Assembly (NCBI GenBank): GCA_020431405.1
Contig: JAGQIK010000036.1
Coordinates: 1-63,731 of the forward strand
Direction: 5' to 3'
DNA length: 63,731 nucleotides
DNA from: Myxococcales bacterium
GTDB taxonomy: Bacteria > Myxococcota_A > Polyangia > GCA-2747355
Positions 7,213 through 17,492 of this stretch are shown here, in pieces. The notes under the pieces were generated by a model that saw only the letters and a program-made list of their open reading frames with translations, did not search any database and was not told the origin of the DNA. Positions within the stretch are counted from its first letter, which is position 1; each line of letters begins with the position of its first letter. The position numbers and the translations under genes are program-made.

Positions 7213-9315
7213 CTACTGGCGCACGGCGTTGAAGGTGCCGCTGAAGTTGCCCTTGAGGATGCCCGAGCCGAGCGTGCCGTCCCACTTGCCGTTGTCCAGC
7301 TTGTTGTCGGCGCCCGGCGCGGGGATCACCACCGTGCCCGACAGCTCGAGCAGAGACAGCTTGGTGGTCAGGTTGTTGAGCTCGCTGTTGAGCGTCTTGA
7401 TCAGGTTGGTCTTCTGCGACTCGCAGGCCTGCGCGACGATCGACGCCACCGACGGCGCACCCGACCACAGCGACTGCACCAGCTGGTCGAGCTGGATGCC
7501 GAGCTGCTGGCACTGGATGACCTGCGTCAGCGCCTGCTCGACCGAGTTGAAACACGGACCCGAGCCGATGTTGCAGGTGGCGATGGAGAGCGCCGTCTCG
7601 ATGGCCCACTTGATGATGCCGCCGACCTTGTTCTGCACCTTGTGCTTGGCGATGAACAGCTCGCCGCACACTTCGGTGGCCGGGTAGTTGCCGAGCTTGA
7701 CCTCGCCGATCTGCGGGATCGCCGACGGCGGCGCCGAGATCTTCTGGCCCTTGAAGTCGAACTCGATCAGCTGCCAGCGCTCGGCGCAGATATAGGAGTC
7801 TGCGCCGGTGGGCGTCTTCTGCACCGTCGAGAGGATGCGCATGTCATCGATGATGTCGTTGATGTCGCCGAGCGCGACGATCAGCTGCTGGCCCCACGGC
7901 GGGATGTACTGGTTGATCAGCTGCTTGACGTACTTGCTGACGATGCTCGAGATGAAGCTGGGGATGCCCTTGATGCTGAAGCGCCCCTCGATGATGTCGC
8001 GCAGCACGCCGGCGGCGCCGAGCAGCCCCTTGACGAAGCCGCCGAGGGCTTCGCGCAGCTTGAGCTTCGAGTCGTACTGCCAGGTGCCCTTGAGGCGGTC
8101 TGCCGCGTGCTGCACGTTGCAGGCGCTCTTGGGCTTGCAGTTGCCGTTGATGCAGGTCTGGTTGTTGGGGCAGTCGTTGGGCACGACGCAGCCGCCGGTG
8201 GGCGGCTGGCCCTGCGGCACGCACTTGCCGCCGGTGCACTTGAAGGTCGATGGGCAGTCGGTGTGGTCTTGGCAGGCGCCCGGGATCTTCGCGCACTGTC
8301 CGCCGACGCAGATCTCCTCGGCGGCGCAGCCGGTGCCTTCGATGGGGTCACACGGCTTGCCCGTGCCCTCGAGACACTGACCGCTGGTCTTCTGGCAGAT
8401 CAGCGGCGGCTGGCAGTCGTTGTCGGTCTGACAGCCCGAGGGCGGCGTCGTGATCGGCGGCTCGCAGACGCCGCTCTTGCAGTTGTAGCCGAGCGGGCAC
8501 TCGGTGACGTCCTTGCAGCCGCTGCCGGTGCCTTGCGCGATGCGAAGCTGCACGATGGCGTCGGCCGTGCCGGTGAGCGTCGCGGTGATCTCGAGCTGCG
8601 GGATCGGCGCGTCGCCGGTGAAGACCATCGCCGTGGCACGACCGTCGGCGCCGGTGGTGACCTTGAGCGTGTCGCCGCCGACCTGGCCGTCGATGGTGCT
8701 GAGCTTGGTCTCGCCGGTCTTGCCGAGGGTCAGCTTGAAGGTGATCTCTTCGCCGGCGAGCTTGGCGTTGCCGTTGGTGGACGCCTCGACGGCGACGGGC
8801 ACGCGCGAGCCTGTGAACGTGTCGAAGGGCGTCGGGGTGATGGCGCGCAGCTGGCGCAGCGCCGGGCGCACGTCGATGGTGAAGGTCTTGGGGCAGGTGC
8901 CGTCGATGGAGGCCTGCACCTGATAGTTCGCCTGCGGCGTGCCGGCGGCGACGGTGAACTTGACGCTGGCGATGCCGTCGGCGCCGGTGACGGCGTCGCT
9001 GGTGCTCAGCGAGACGCCGGGCTGCGCGTTGATGATCTTGAAGTTGACGCTCTTACCCTCGGCGGGCGCGCCTTCGCCTTCTTTGGCCGAGCCGGTGACG
9101 ACGACGACGCTCAGCGTGACCTCGCCGCTGCCACTGATCTCCTGGCGCAGCGGGCCGAAGTCGACGAGCCACAGGCCGCTGACCTTGCTGGCCTCGCACT
9201 TGAGGCCGCCATCGTCGGTGTTGCCGACGGTCGCGGTGCCGCCGCAGGCCGCGACGGCGGCAGCGAGCGCGATAAGACAGACGCCGGCGAGCGCGTGACG
9301 GGCGCGCTGGCTCAT
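7213..9315 (-). CDS. Large surface lipoprotein: Ig-like domains plus Dickkopf-like Cys repeats
   Basis: The start was set at ATG 9315, which gives the lipoprotein signal MSQRARHALAGVCLIALAAA ending AAVAAC and has GGGAGG six bases upstream; a longer reading would mask the signal. The 700-residue product has two Ig-like beta-sandwich modules (about 60-240) resembling bacterial invasin-type repeats, then a run of Cys-rich modules (about 260-440; CxxxxxCPxGYxCxxGxC patterns such as CPSTFKCTGGKCVP). Such repeats are widespread in myxobacterial surface proteins. The C-terminal 260 residues form a separate helical and beta domain of unknown type, rich in Gln and Leu. Likely cell-surface structural or adhesive function; no enzyme motif is seen. 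Confidence 0.78.
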   Translation of the reverse strand: MSQRARHALAGVCLIALAAAVAACGGTATVGNTDDGGLKCEASKVSGLWLVDFGPLRQEISGSGEVTLSVVVVTGSAKEGEGAPAEGKSVNFKIINAQPGVSLSTSDAVTGADGIASVKFTVAAGTPQANYQVQASIDGTCPKTFTIDVRPALRQLRAITPTPFDTFTGSRVPVAVEASTNGNAKLAGEEITFKLTLGKTGETKLSTIDGQVGGDTLKVTTGADGRATAMVFTGDAPIPQLEITATLTGTADAIVQLRIAQGTGSGCKDVTECPLGYNCKSGVCEPPITTPPSGCQTDNDCQPPLICQKTSGQCLEGTGKPCDPIEGTGCAAEEICVGGQCAKIPGACQDHTDCPSTFKCTGGKCVPQGQPPTGGCVVPNDCPNNQTCINGNCKPKSACNVQHAADRLKGTWQYDSKLKLREALGGFVKGLLGAAGVLRDIIEGRFSIKGIPSFISSIVSKYVKQLINQYIPPWGQQLIVALGDINDIIDDMRILSTVQKTPTGADSYICAERWQLIEFDFKGQKISAPPSAIPQIGEVKLGNYPATEVCGELFIAKHKVQNKVGGIIKWAIETALSIATCNIGSGPCFNSVEQALTQVIQCQQLGIQLDQLVQSLWSGAPSVASIVAQACESQKTNLIKTLNSELNNLTTKLSLLELSGTVVIPAPGADNKLDNGKWDGTLGSGILKGNFSGTFNAVRQ

Positions 9316-9651
9316 TAAGACCTCCCAGGCGGTACGAGCACACATGTTAGCGCAAAGCGTGTGATCGAGAGGGTGCAACGCCCAGGCCACGCGGCAAGAA
9401 TGCGATCTCGCGTTCGTAGACACGCCTGTTGGAGCCAGTTGGCCCCGCCGTTGGGGGCGACTGATCCATCCGGTGCCCGAGGCGCGTAACGGCGGCTACA
9501 ATAGTTGCCGGCTACTTGACTTCACCGGGCCCTTTCCTAATAAGATAAGGCACATCCTCGAAACGGTAAGAGCTTTACCTACGTCGCCTGGCTTCCCGCG
9601 AGGCGACTGTGCCGCATCCAACCTCGAGCGCGAGCGCGCGTGTGAGAAGGT
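9316..9651. other. 336-base divergent promoter region
   Basis: This gap separates the leftward lipoprotein from the rightward FHA-sigma54 activator. It is locally AT-richer (9490-9580). On the plus strand I see a -10-like TACAAT at 9497-9502, and TTGACT at 9516-9521 followed 19 bases later by TAAGAT at 9541-9546. On the minus strand TAACAT near 9349-9354 could serve the lipoprotein. A GTTGGAGCCAGTTGG direct repeat lies around 9428. No small gene with a ribosome site is apparent. Confidence 0.4.
9497..9546 (+). promoter_or_regulatory. Candidate promoters for the FHA-sigma54 activator
   Basis: TACAAT (9497-9502) matches five of six bases of the -10 consensus, without a good -35. A second candidate pairs TTGACT (9516-9521) with TAAGAT (9541-9546), but the 19-base spacer is long. 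Either would leave a leader of more than 90 bases before ATG 9652. Confidence 0.35.
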
Positions 9652-11052
<1,401 letters not shown>

Positions 11053-11061
11053 ACCGCCAGC

Positions 11062-11952
11062 GTGCGTAGCCACCTGCTGACCGTCGGCCTGACCCCGACG
11101 TGGCAGCGCGTGCTGTGCTTCGAGGCGCTCGCGGTCGGCGCCGTCAACCGCACCAGCCGCGTGCTTTCGTGCGCCGCCGGAAAATCCGTCAACGCGGCGG
11201 TGGCGGCGAAGCGGCTCGGCGCGGCGCGCGTGACGGCGCTCTGCATCGTGGGCGGCGGCGCCGACGAGCAGCGCTTCGTCTACGACGTGGCGAGCGAGGG
11301 CGTGGAGCTGTGTGCCGTGCGCGGCGAGTCAGAGCTTCGCACCTGCACGACGCTGCTCGAGGGCGACGGCCGCGCCACGGAGCTGGTGCAGAACGCCGGG
11401 CCCGAGTCGACGACGACGCTCGAGGCGCTGCGCGCGCAGCACGAGCGGTTGGTGCGCGACGCGTCGCTGCAGCTTCTGTGCGGCTCGCTGCCGCAGGGCG
11501 CGCCGGCGACGCTCTATCGCGATCTGCTCGCGGCGGCGCCCGACCTGCCGGCGCTTGTCGACGCGCGCGGCGAAGCGCTCGCAGCGGCGCTGGAGCGCGA
11601 GCCGCTGCTGGTCAAGCCCAACCGCCTCGAGCTAGCAGAGAGCGCCGGCATCGACGCCGCGGACGACGACGCGCTCGAGCGCGCGATGGTCGATCTCTCG
11701 GCGCGCGGCGCGCGCTGGGTGTTGGTCAGCGACGGCGCGCGGCCGGCGCGGCTGCTCGAGCGCGGCGGCGAGGTCGAGCGCGTGGCGCCGCTCGCGGTCG
11801 ATCGCGTGGTCAACCCGATCGGATCGGGCGACACGCTGCTGGCCGGCATCGCGGTCGCGCTGGGGCGCGGCGCGCCGATGCGCGATGCGGTGACGCGCGG
11901 CCTCGAGGCGGCGGCAGCCAACGTCGTCTGCGAGCTGCCGGGCCGCATCTAG
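11062..11952 (+). CDS. PfkB-family sugar kinase, 1-phosphofructokinase/LacC-like
   Basis: The 296-residue protein fits the FruK/LacC branch of PfkB kinases, which phosphorylate sugar phosphates. It has LTPTWQRVL at the N terminus (cf. TLNPAID), AGKSVNAA (substrate motif, canonical GGKGIN), GSLPQGAP, KPNRLEL, and the anion-hole/base motif NPIGSGDTLLAG with catalytic Asp near 257. The substitutions in the first two motifs make the substrate uncertain: fructose-1-phosphate, tagatose-6-phosphate or another sugar. No PTS or aldolase gene is nearby. The GTG start lies nine bases after the activator stop, so it is probably cotranscribed with it. Confidence 0.8.
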   Translation: MRSHLLTVGLTPTWQRVLCFEALAVGAVNRTSRVLSCAAGKSVNAAVAAKRLGAARVTALCIVGGGADEQRFVYDVASEGVELCAVRGESELRTCTTLLEGDGRATELVQNAGPESTTTLEALRAQHERLVRDASLQLLCGSLPQGAPATLYRDLLAAAPDLPALVDARGEALAAALEREPLLVKPNRLELAESAGIDAADDDALERAMVDLSARGARWVLVSDGARPARLLERGGEVERVAPLAVDRVVNPIGSGDTLLAGIAVALGRGAPMRDAVTRGLEAAAANVVCELPGRI

Positions 11953-11972
11953 CAACGCGGGCGGGTCGCTAG
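11949..11972. terminator. Hairpin joining two facing TAG stops
   Basis: CTAGC (11949-11953) can pair with GCTAG (11968-11972). Each arm contains the TAG stop of one of the two convergent genes. There is no U-tract, so any terminator role would not be classical Rho-independent. Confidence 0.3.
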
Positions 11973-12511
11973 AACATCAGCGAGACACCGAACGAGGAGT
12001 ACGGGTTGCCGACGCGCAGCGTGAGCGTGAAGCGCTGCGAGATCCAGTAGCGCCCGCCGACGCCGCCGGCGACCCAGTGCGCGCCGGAGAACTTGAAGCC
12101 GTCACCGCGAAAGAGCTCGGGGTGGATGTAGATGTTGGGGCCGACCTCGCCGAAGGCCGACCACTTGGGCGTGAAGTAGAACTCCCAGTGCAAGGTGACC
12201 GGGATGCCGAGCGCCGGCGCGTAGCCGTCCTTGCTCTTGCCCTTGTACTTGGCGAAGTAGAAGTCGACGCCGAAGTTGATGTAGACGGCGTTGTTGAGCT
12301 TCTTGATGAAGCCGTTGTGCAGGATCGGGATGCCGAAGCGCGCGCCGGTGGCGAGGCCAGCGCCGATGTATGTGAAGCCCGCGTGGAAGTCGAGCTGCAT
12401 CGGGCGTCGCCCACCGAAGGGTTGCTTGATGATCGATTGCGCGTTGGCGCTCGACGGCGCGGTGACGGCGCCGCAGACGAGCAGCGCGCACAAGGCGGCA
12501 GTCTTGGACAC
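11969..12511 (-). CDS. Small outer-membrane beta-barrel-like protein
   Basis: The 180-residue protein starts at GTG 12511 with GGAG nine bases upstream. A signal peptide ends at ANAQS. The mature part is made of alternating aromatic and hydrophobic strands (LDFHAGFTYIGAGL, AVYINFGVDFYF, LTLRVGNPYSSFGVSLMF) and ends in Phe, as is typical of outer-membrane barrels assembled by BAM. It is convergent with the PfkB gene. I cannot name a family; it could be an OmpA/OmpW-like eight-stranded barrel by size. Confidence 0.7.
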   Translation of the reverse strand: MSKTAALCALLVCGAVTAPSSANAQSIIKQPFGGRRPMQLDFHAGFTYIGAGLATGARFGIPILHNGFIKKLNNAVYINFGVDFYFAKYKGKSKDGYAPALGIPVTLHWEFYFTPKWSAFGEVGPNIYIHPELFRGDGFKFSGAHWVAGGVGGRYWISQRFTLTLRVGNPYSSFGVSLMF

Positions 12512-12615
12512 GATTAGCTCCTAAGTGATCGTCGCACGCCGCGCTGGTTGCATCCCGCACGCCAATGCGAGCTGCGAAATTGCATAGCAATTACTTGGTC
12601 CGCACGGACCTGCAG

Positions 12616-13191
12616 CTACTTCGGCGGCGCGACGGCGCTGCCGGAGCCGGAGCCGGAGCCGCTGCCCGAGTCGGAGCCGCTGCCCGACCCTGGCTGTGAC
12701 GCTGGCGCGGACGTCGGTGCCGAGGCCGGCGGCGTGCGCTGCGCTGGCGGCATGGCGTTGTGGGGCAGCTCGATGCGCCAGGTGCCTGCGACCTTGACCA
12801 TCGACCACGTCTCGCTGTGCTTTTCGTCGGCGTCGCTGAGCTTGACGCGCGCGCGGTCGCCCTTCTCCTCGACGACCTTCACCGAGAAGAGCTTGTACTT
12901 GGGCTTGGCGAGGCTCGCCGCGAGTAGCTCGTGGGGCTTTACGCGCTGGCGGCTGCCGGCCTGAGCGCTTGCGAGCTGCGCCGCCTTGGTCAGCTGCTTC
13001 TGCGTCGCGGGCGTGAGCAGGCCGAAGATCTTCTTGCCGTTGCCCGACGCCACGGCGCGCACGAAAGCGCGCGCGGCTCCCTCTGGGGAGGTGGCCTGCG
13101 GCCCCTTGCACGACGCGAGCACGCACGACGCGAGCAGCACGGGCATCGCGAGCGACATGACGAGCATTGAGCGCGGGCGCGGCGGACGCAT
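12616..13191 (-). CDS. Lipoprotein with NTF2-like/DUF4878-type domain and Gly-Ser tail
   Basis: The 191-residue protein has a lipoprotein signal with two possible lipoboxes (LLASC at Cys23 or VLASC at Cys28). The middle (about 35-140) has the pattern of a periplasmic NTF2-like domain: SPEGAARAFVRAVASGNGKKIFGLLT...SETWSMVKVAGTWRIEL. The tail is low-complexity SAPTSAPASQPGSGSGS, encoded by imperfect hexamer repeats. Its promoter (TTGACA, 16 bases, TAGGTT) ends six bases before ATG, so translation is probably leaderless; no Shine-Dalgarno is present. Function unknown beyond an envelope location. Confidence 0.75.
   Translation of the reverse strand: MRPPRPRSMLVMSLAMPVLLASCVLASCKGPQATSPEGAARAFVRAVASGNGKKIFGLLTPATQKQLTKAAQLASAQAGSRQRVKPHELLAASLAKPKYKLFSVKVVEEKGDRARVKLSDADEKHSETWSMVKVAGTWRIELPHNAMPPAQRTPPASAPTSAPASQPGSGSGSDSGSGSGSGSGSAVAPPK
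12640..12692. repeat. Imperfect hexamer repeat encoding a Gly-Ser tail
   Basis: Repeated CCGGAG and CCGCTGCCCGA units encode the GSGSGSDSGSG tail of the lipoprotein on the minus strand. Replication slippage here would change tail length in frame. Confidence 0.6.
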
Positions 13192-13197
13192 CGGTAG

Positions 13198-13225
13198 AAC
13201 CTACCGGGCGCTGGTTGGCTGTCAA
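13198..13225 (-). promoter_or_regulatory. Sigma70-type promoter, TTGACA-16-TAGGTT, leaderless geometry
   Basis: On the minus strand a perfect -35 TTGACA (13225-13220) is followed after 16 bases by TAGGTT (13203-13198). The ATG at 13191 begins six bases later, at the expected transcription start. It is the clearest example in this window of a promoter that would give a leaderless message. Confidence 0.65.
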
Positions 13226-13337
13226 GACGCATATCAAGACGCGTTGATATCAACGCGAGCCACGGCTGAGGGCAGCGGCTTCGCGGCGCGGTATGCTTGC
13301 TTGTGTCGCACCGCACAGGTGCGTACAGGAGGACCGC

Positions 13338-14714
13338 GTGCGCAACGTATCGACCCTTTCCACGCTCTCCACGCTCGCCCTCTCCAGCGCGCTGCTCGCC
13401 AGCGCCTGCTACCACACGCCGCCTCCGGTGATCCTCGTCGTGCGGCACGCGCCTCACGCGATGCGCGTCCCCGACGCGCCGCCGCCGCCCAAACAGGAAG
13501 AGCCCGCTCCGCCGCCCGACGCGAGCTACGTCTGGGCGCCTGGCTACTGGAACTGGGCCGGCAACGACTACGACTGGGTCCCCGGTCGCTGGCTCCCGCC
13601 GCGCGACGGCTACGACTTCGTTCCCGCGCTCTACTCGTTCGCTGGCGGCGTGTGGCTCTTTCGGCCCTGCTTCTGGCGCCCGCGCCCGCGCATCGACCGC
13701 GGCGGCGCGCTGGCCGGCCGTGGCCCACGCACGCGCCCGTCTCATGGCCCGCGCTTCGGCAAAGGTCCCGGCGCCGCGCCCGCGCACAACCCGGGCTACC
13801 CGCCCGGCAGCGGCGCGGGCCGCACGCGCAAGCCAGCGCCCAGCGTGGCGCGCGTGCGCCGGCCGGCGCCCGGCGTAGGCAGCATCGAACAGAACGCGCA
13901 GCGCGCGACGACCTCGGTGCGGCACCGCACGGTGGTGCTCAAGCACGGAGAAGGCGTCGTCACCGTGCGGCCGAGCAGCAGTGGGCGCGTCGACGCGAGC
14001 GCGCTGCGCCGTCGCGGCGACTACCAGGGCAAACGCGGCGGGCGGATGGCCTTCGGCAACACGGCCGGACGCGGCTACATGCTCTACGGCAAGCGCTATC
14101 GCGTCGATCGCACCGGCGCGTTCGTGCTCGGCGACGGGCGCGGCCGCGTGCGCGCGCGCAGCGGCGGCGCGTTTCATCGCACCGACGGCGGCGGGCTGAC
14201 CGTCGTCGCGTCCAACACGCGACGGCGCGGCGCGGCGGACCGCCGTCGTGACGACGGCAACGGCTTCGGCGTGGCGGCGCGCGCGCGCCAGGCGCGTCAT
14301 CGCCGCGCGCTGCTCGGCAACCCCAACTGGCGTCCGCGTCGCGGCGGCACGATCTACGATCCGCGTACGCGTCGCACCTATGGCGCCGTGCACGGCTATC
14401 GTGGAGGACGCGACTATCGCGTCGGGCGCACCTATCGCACTCCGAGCCCGCGCGGGCGCGTCTATCGCCCGAGCTACGGCGGCCGTGTCTACCGGCCCAC
14501 CCGCAACGCCTATCGTCCGACGCACCGCTACCACGGCTACTCGGCGCGACAGCGCGTCTATCGCGCGCCGCGCCACAACTACCGGCGCTCCTCGGGCAGC
14601 TCGCGCAGCTATCGTCGCTCGTCGACCAGCTCGCGCCGATCGTCGGGCGTCTCGCGCTCGCGTGGCGGCTCGCGCTCCAGCTCGCGCGGTGGCGGCGGCG
14701 GACGACGACGCTAG
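13338..14714 (+). CDS. Lipoprotein with YxWxPGYWxW motif and Arg/Tyr/Gly-rich tail
   Basis: GTG 13338 follows a strong AGGAGGA site and gives a lipoprotein signal ending ALLASAC. The 458-residue product has YVWAPGYWNWAGNDYDWVPGRW, a Trp/Gly/Pro motif seen in envelope proteins carrying YXWGXW-type repeats. The remaining ~300 residues are strongly basic and rich in Arg, Tyr, Gly and Ser, without a recognisable fold. The tail could bind polyanions such as polysaccharide, DNA or lipopolysaccharide; this is inference from charge. A TATGCT element at 13291-13296 is a possible -10 with a leader of about 35 bases. Confidence 0.7.
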   Translation: MRNVSTLSTLSTLALSSALLASACYHTPPPVILVVRHAPHAMRVPDAPPPPKQEEPAPPPDASYVWAPGYWNWAGNDYDWVPGRWLPPRDGYDFVPALYSFAGGVWLFRPCFWRPRPRIDRGGALAGRGPRTRPSHGPRFGKGPGAAPAHNPGYPPGSGAGRTRKPAPSVARVRRPAPGVGSIEQNAQRATTSVRHRTVVLKHGEGVVTVRPSSSGRVDASALRRRGDYQGKRGGRMAFGNTAGRGYMLYGKRYRVDRTGAFVLGDGRGRVRARSGGAFHRTDGGGLTVVASNTRRRGAADRRRDDGNGFGVAARARQARHRRALLGNPNWRPRRGGTIYDPRTRRTYGAVHGYRGGRDYRVGRTYRTPSPRGRVYRPSYGGRVYRPTRNAYRPTHRYHGYSARQRVYRAPRHNYRRSSGSSRSYRRSSTSSRRSSGVSRSRGGSRSSSRGGGGGRRR

Positions 14715-14748
14715 ATCGAGGACCGCGGTCGATGGTAGGTGATCGGGT

Positions 14749-15426
14749 GTGGCCGATGATCACGACGATCGCCGACGCGAGTCACGCCTAGAGCACAGCG
14801 CCACCGCGCTGGTCTACGTCGGCAACGACACGCACCTCTGCCACATCCTCAACCTCGGGCCGCGCGGCCTGCTGGTGGCGCCACCGGTGCACCACGCGCC
14901 GGGCGCCTTCGTGCGGCTCAACCTCACGCTGCCGGCCCTCGACGAGGTCATCGACGTCGACGGCGTGATCGTGCGCGAAGGCGAAGCGCGCGGCTTCTAC
15001 GCCTGGGGCATCGAGCTCGTCGATCCACCGGCGCGCGTGCTCGAGGTCATCCGCACGTACATCCGCTGGGCGCGAGACAACGCCGCCGCGCTGCGCGAGC
15101 CGCAAAACAAGCTGCCTTCGTCACGCGCCGAGGAGCAGCTCGAAAACAAGGCCACGGGCCCGGCCTATCCGCGCGTGGTGCGCGAGGCGCGCGAGCACGA
15201 GCGGCGCCAGGCGCGCCAGCGGCGGCGGCTCGACGCGCTGCTCGGCGCCTCGGGTCGCGCCACGGGAGACGGCGCGCGCGCGCGCTCACCCGGCGCCGGC
15301 GGCAAGCGCACGCGAAGCTCGCTCGACGCGGGCAACAGCTATCAAGCGGCGCAGCTGCGCCGGCTCTACCGTCAAGCGCTCGACGAGGTCGGCGACGACG
15401 AGGACGACGACGACGGCGAGCGCTAG
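14749..15426 (+). CDS. PilZ-domain protein with basic coiled-coil tail
   Basis: The 225-residue protein has a PilZ domain (about 8-105) with the c-di-GMP motif RRRESR at residues 8-13. The second motif reads NLGPRG, a variant of the usual (D/N)xSxxG with Gly in place of Ser. The tail is Arg/Glu-rich, probably helical (REAREHERRQARQRRRLDAL), and ends in an acidic DEDDDDGE stretch. PilZ proteins link c-di-GMP to motility, polysaccharide or transcription. The start is GTG 14749; the tail could dock on another protein or nucleic acid. It converges on the lipase-like gene. Confidence 0.8.
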   Translation: MADDHDDRRRESRLEHSATALVYVGNDTHLCHILNLGPRGLLVAPPVHHAPGAFVRLNLTLPALDEVIDVDGVIVREGEARGFYAWGIELVDPPARVLEVIRTYIRWARDNAAALREPQNKLPSSRAEEQLENKATGPAYPRVVREAREHERRQARQRRRLDALLGASGRATGDGARARSPGAGGKRTRSSLDAGNSYQAAQLRRLYRQALDEVGDDEDDDDGER

Positions 15427-15441
15427 TAGCGCTGGCGAGCG

Positions 15442-17472
15442 CTAGCGGCCAACCACCGCGACGCCGTCGCGGAAGTAGCTGCCGAAGAAAAGCGATACTT
15501 GCCGCTGCGCCTCGGGCACGTCGAAGACGACGAAGTGACCGTCGTGGTAGCACATGTTGTCGTCGCCGCAGTAGCGCGAGCCCTTGCAGCTGCCGTCCGG
15601 CTCGCAGGCGTCCTCGGTGACTGGGCTGCGAAACTGCAGCAGGCCTGCCGTCACGGATCCGCCGTCGAGGCTGATGTTGCCGGCGATGGGCAGCGAGCGC
15701 GGCGCGGCGTCGTCGCGGCGCAGTGACTGCCCTGCGACTTCGCGCACCACCTCGCCCAGCGTCGGGATGCCGATGCCGATGGCGAGCGCGTCGGTGGTCT
15801 CGTTGGGCGTGTAGTGGTCGACGAAGCCCTGTGTGACGAGCAGGTTCTTGGCGGGGATGCCCGGTCGCGGCGCGCGGATCAGCGCCGAAGCCTGGTTAGC
15901 TGGGTCGGACACGTCGAGCAGCTGCTGGATGATCGTCGCCAGCGGGTGGAAGGCGTCGATCTTCTCCTGGATCAGCGAGCCGATGACGTCGGGGATGTTG
16001 ATCGGCTCGGTCTTGCTGAGCAGCGCGAGGATGCTGTTGGCGCCTGCACCGGAGAGTACCGCCGCGCCGACGCCCGGCTCGGCCGACAGGAACAGCGGCC
16101 CGGTGAGCCCGCCCTGCGAGTGGCCCATGAAGCCGACCTTCTGCGGATCGAACTGCACCTCGACGCCAAAGTCGACGCGCGTGCCCTTGGCGAAGGTCAG
16201 CTTGCGGAAGCGCAGGTTTCTGACCATGCGCAGCAGCGCGAAGTTGTCCGAGCCGCCTTGCACCACGTTGTAGATCGACGCGGTGGGGTTGAAGATGTTG
16301 ATGAACGCCAGCTGCGGCTCGGTGCCTTCCGGCGCGCGCGGGCCGTGCAGCGTCTGATCGATGCCGATCACGGCGGCGCGGCCGATGACCTTGCCGCTGG
16401 CGTCGGTCATGCGCGAGAGGCGCCAGGCGACGTCGCCGTTGATGAAGCTGCGATAGCTGCCGCCGGTGCCGTGCGCGTAGAGCACCACCGGCCAGCCGCG
16501 CGAGGGCATGGTGCCTTTGGGGATCGAGATCGCGAAGCGCAGCGTCTCCGTGCGCGCCACCTTGGGCAGCCCCTGCGCGTCGAGCTCGATGCCGCCACCG
16601 TCGGGCGGCAGGCTGAACGGCACTTTGCCCTGCTGGAAGAACGGTGCCTCGTAGGTGCCGCGCACCTCGACATAGCGCTCGGTCTCGCGCGCGACGACGA
16701 GGTCCTTGGCCACCGGCGCGGGCAGCGAGTGCACCACGGCGCGGATCTTCGAGGTCAGATCGAACGGGCCGCCGGTGGTGAAGACCGCCGCGCTGAGGAT
16801 GCCGGTGAGGCCGGTCTTGGCGAGGTAGGCGCGAAGCGGCGCGTAGGCGGCGTAGGCGCGCTCCTCGCCGCGCTCGGGGCGATCGGCGAGCAGCCGCGCG
16901 AAGGCGTCGGCTTGCACCACGGGGTGGCCGGTGGGATCGGCGAGGCCATCGGTGAGCAGCGCCGCGTAGATCGTCGCCGGACGCAACGTGAAGCCCGGCA
17001 GCGGCAGCAGCGTCAAGCTGTGCGCGCCGATGAAGCGCCCGGCGGCTGGCTTGTAGGCCAACAGCAGCGGGACGCGCTTGCCGTAGTCGGGCGAGCTGGG
17101 GTCGATGTCGACGAGCTGCACGGCCGAGCCAGCGGCGACCGCACCGGCTGGCGAGGCGGGAAGCGTCCCTTCGTCGATAGCGTCGCTGAAGCGAAAGTGC
17201 ACGGCGCCGTTGGTGGAGAAGCCGAAGCGCCCGCTCGCGACGAGGTCGTAGTAGTGCTGTAGAAGCTGCGGCTGGCCCGACGAAAAACGCGCCAGGTCGA
17301 TGGTGCCGTCAGCGCGCCGCCGGATGTCGTTGGGAAACGGCAGCGCGTAGAGGTCGGCGTCGGCGCCGCCTGCGAGATCGAACAGTGGGCGCGTGGGGGT
17401 GATCGACGCCGAGCTGCACGCCGCCACGGCGAGCGCCGCCCCAAGCGCCACGAAGCGAAATACGTACTTCAT
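15442..17472 (-). CDS. Lipase/esterase-like lipoprotein (alpha/beta hydrolase), VolA-type N-terminus
   Basis: The 676-residue lipoprotein (lipobox AVAAC, Cys19) has an N-terminal region opening with DADLYALPFPNDIRR, similar to the N-terminal domain of bacterial surface lipases. A C-terminal alpha/beta-hydrolase follows with VVLYAHGTGGS (oxyanion region), FMGHSQGG (nucleophile Ser) and a late VDHYTPNE acid region; a His in the last 60 residues would complete the triad. A Cys-rich loop (CEPDGSCKGSRYCGDDNMCY) precedes the end. It is related in layout to the tandem genes at 28830 and 30885. Likely surface lipid or ester hydrolysis; substrate unknown. TGCTAGCTT lies nine bases upstream of ATG. Confidence 0.78.
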   Translation of the reverse strand: MKYVFRFVALGAALAVAACSSASITPTRPLFDLAGGADADLYALPFPNDIRRRADGTIDLARFSSGQPQLLQHYYDLVASGRFGFSTNGAVHFRFSDAIDEGTLPASPAGAVAAGSAVQLVDIDPSSPDYGKRVPLLLAYKPAAGRFIGAHSLTLLPLPGFTLRPATIYAALLTDGLADPTGHPVVQADAFARLLADRPERGEERAYAAYAPLRAYLAKTGLTGILSAAVFTTGGPFDLTSKIRAVVHSLPAPVAKDLVVARETERYVEVRGTYEAPFFQQGKVPFSLPPDGGGIELDAQGLPKVARTETLRFAISIPKGTMPSRGWPVVLYAHGTGGSYRSFINGDVAWRLSRMTDASGKVIGRAAVIGIDQTLHGPRAPEGTEPQLAFINIFNPTASIYNVVQGGSDNFALLRMVRNLRFRKLTFAKGTRVDFGVEVQFDPQKVGFMGHSQGGLTGPLFLSAEPGVGAAVLSGAGANSILALLSKTEPINIPDVIGSLIQEKIDAFHPLATIIQQLLDVSDPANQASALIRAPRPGIPAKNLLVTQGFVDHYTPNETTDALAIGIGIPTLGEVVREVAGQSLRRDDAAPRSLPIAGNISLDGGSVTAGLLQFRSPVTEDACEPDGSCKGSRYCGDDNMCYHDGHFVVFDVPEAQRQVSLFFGSYFRDGVAVVGR

Positions 17473-17481
17473 ATGCGCAGG

Positions 17482-17490
17482 AAGCTAGCA
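17482..17490 (-). promoter_or_regulatory. Extended -10 (TGCTAGCTT) 9 nt before ATG
   Basis: On the minus strand TGCTAGCTT lies nine bases upstream of ATG 17472. It matches the TGCTANNNT element found before several other genes here and implies a very short or absent leader. No Shine-Dalgarno sequence is visible. Confidence 0.5.
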
Positions 17491-17492
17491 CG

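Noticed and set aside
12616-13191. Gly-Ser repeat tail as an adhesin domain
   Set aside because: It is a short low-complexity tail; no adhesin fold is visible and such tails are common in lipoproteins here.
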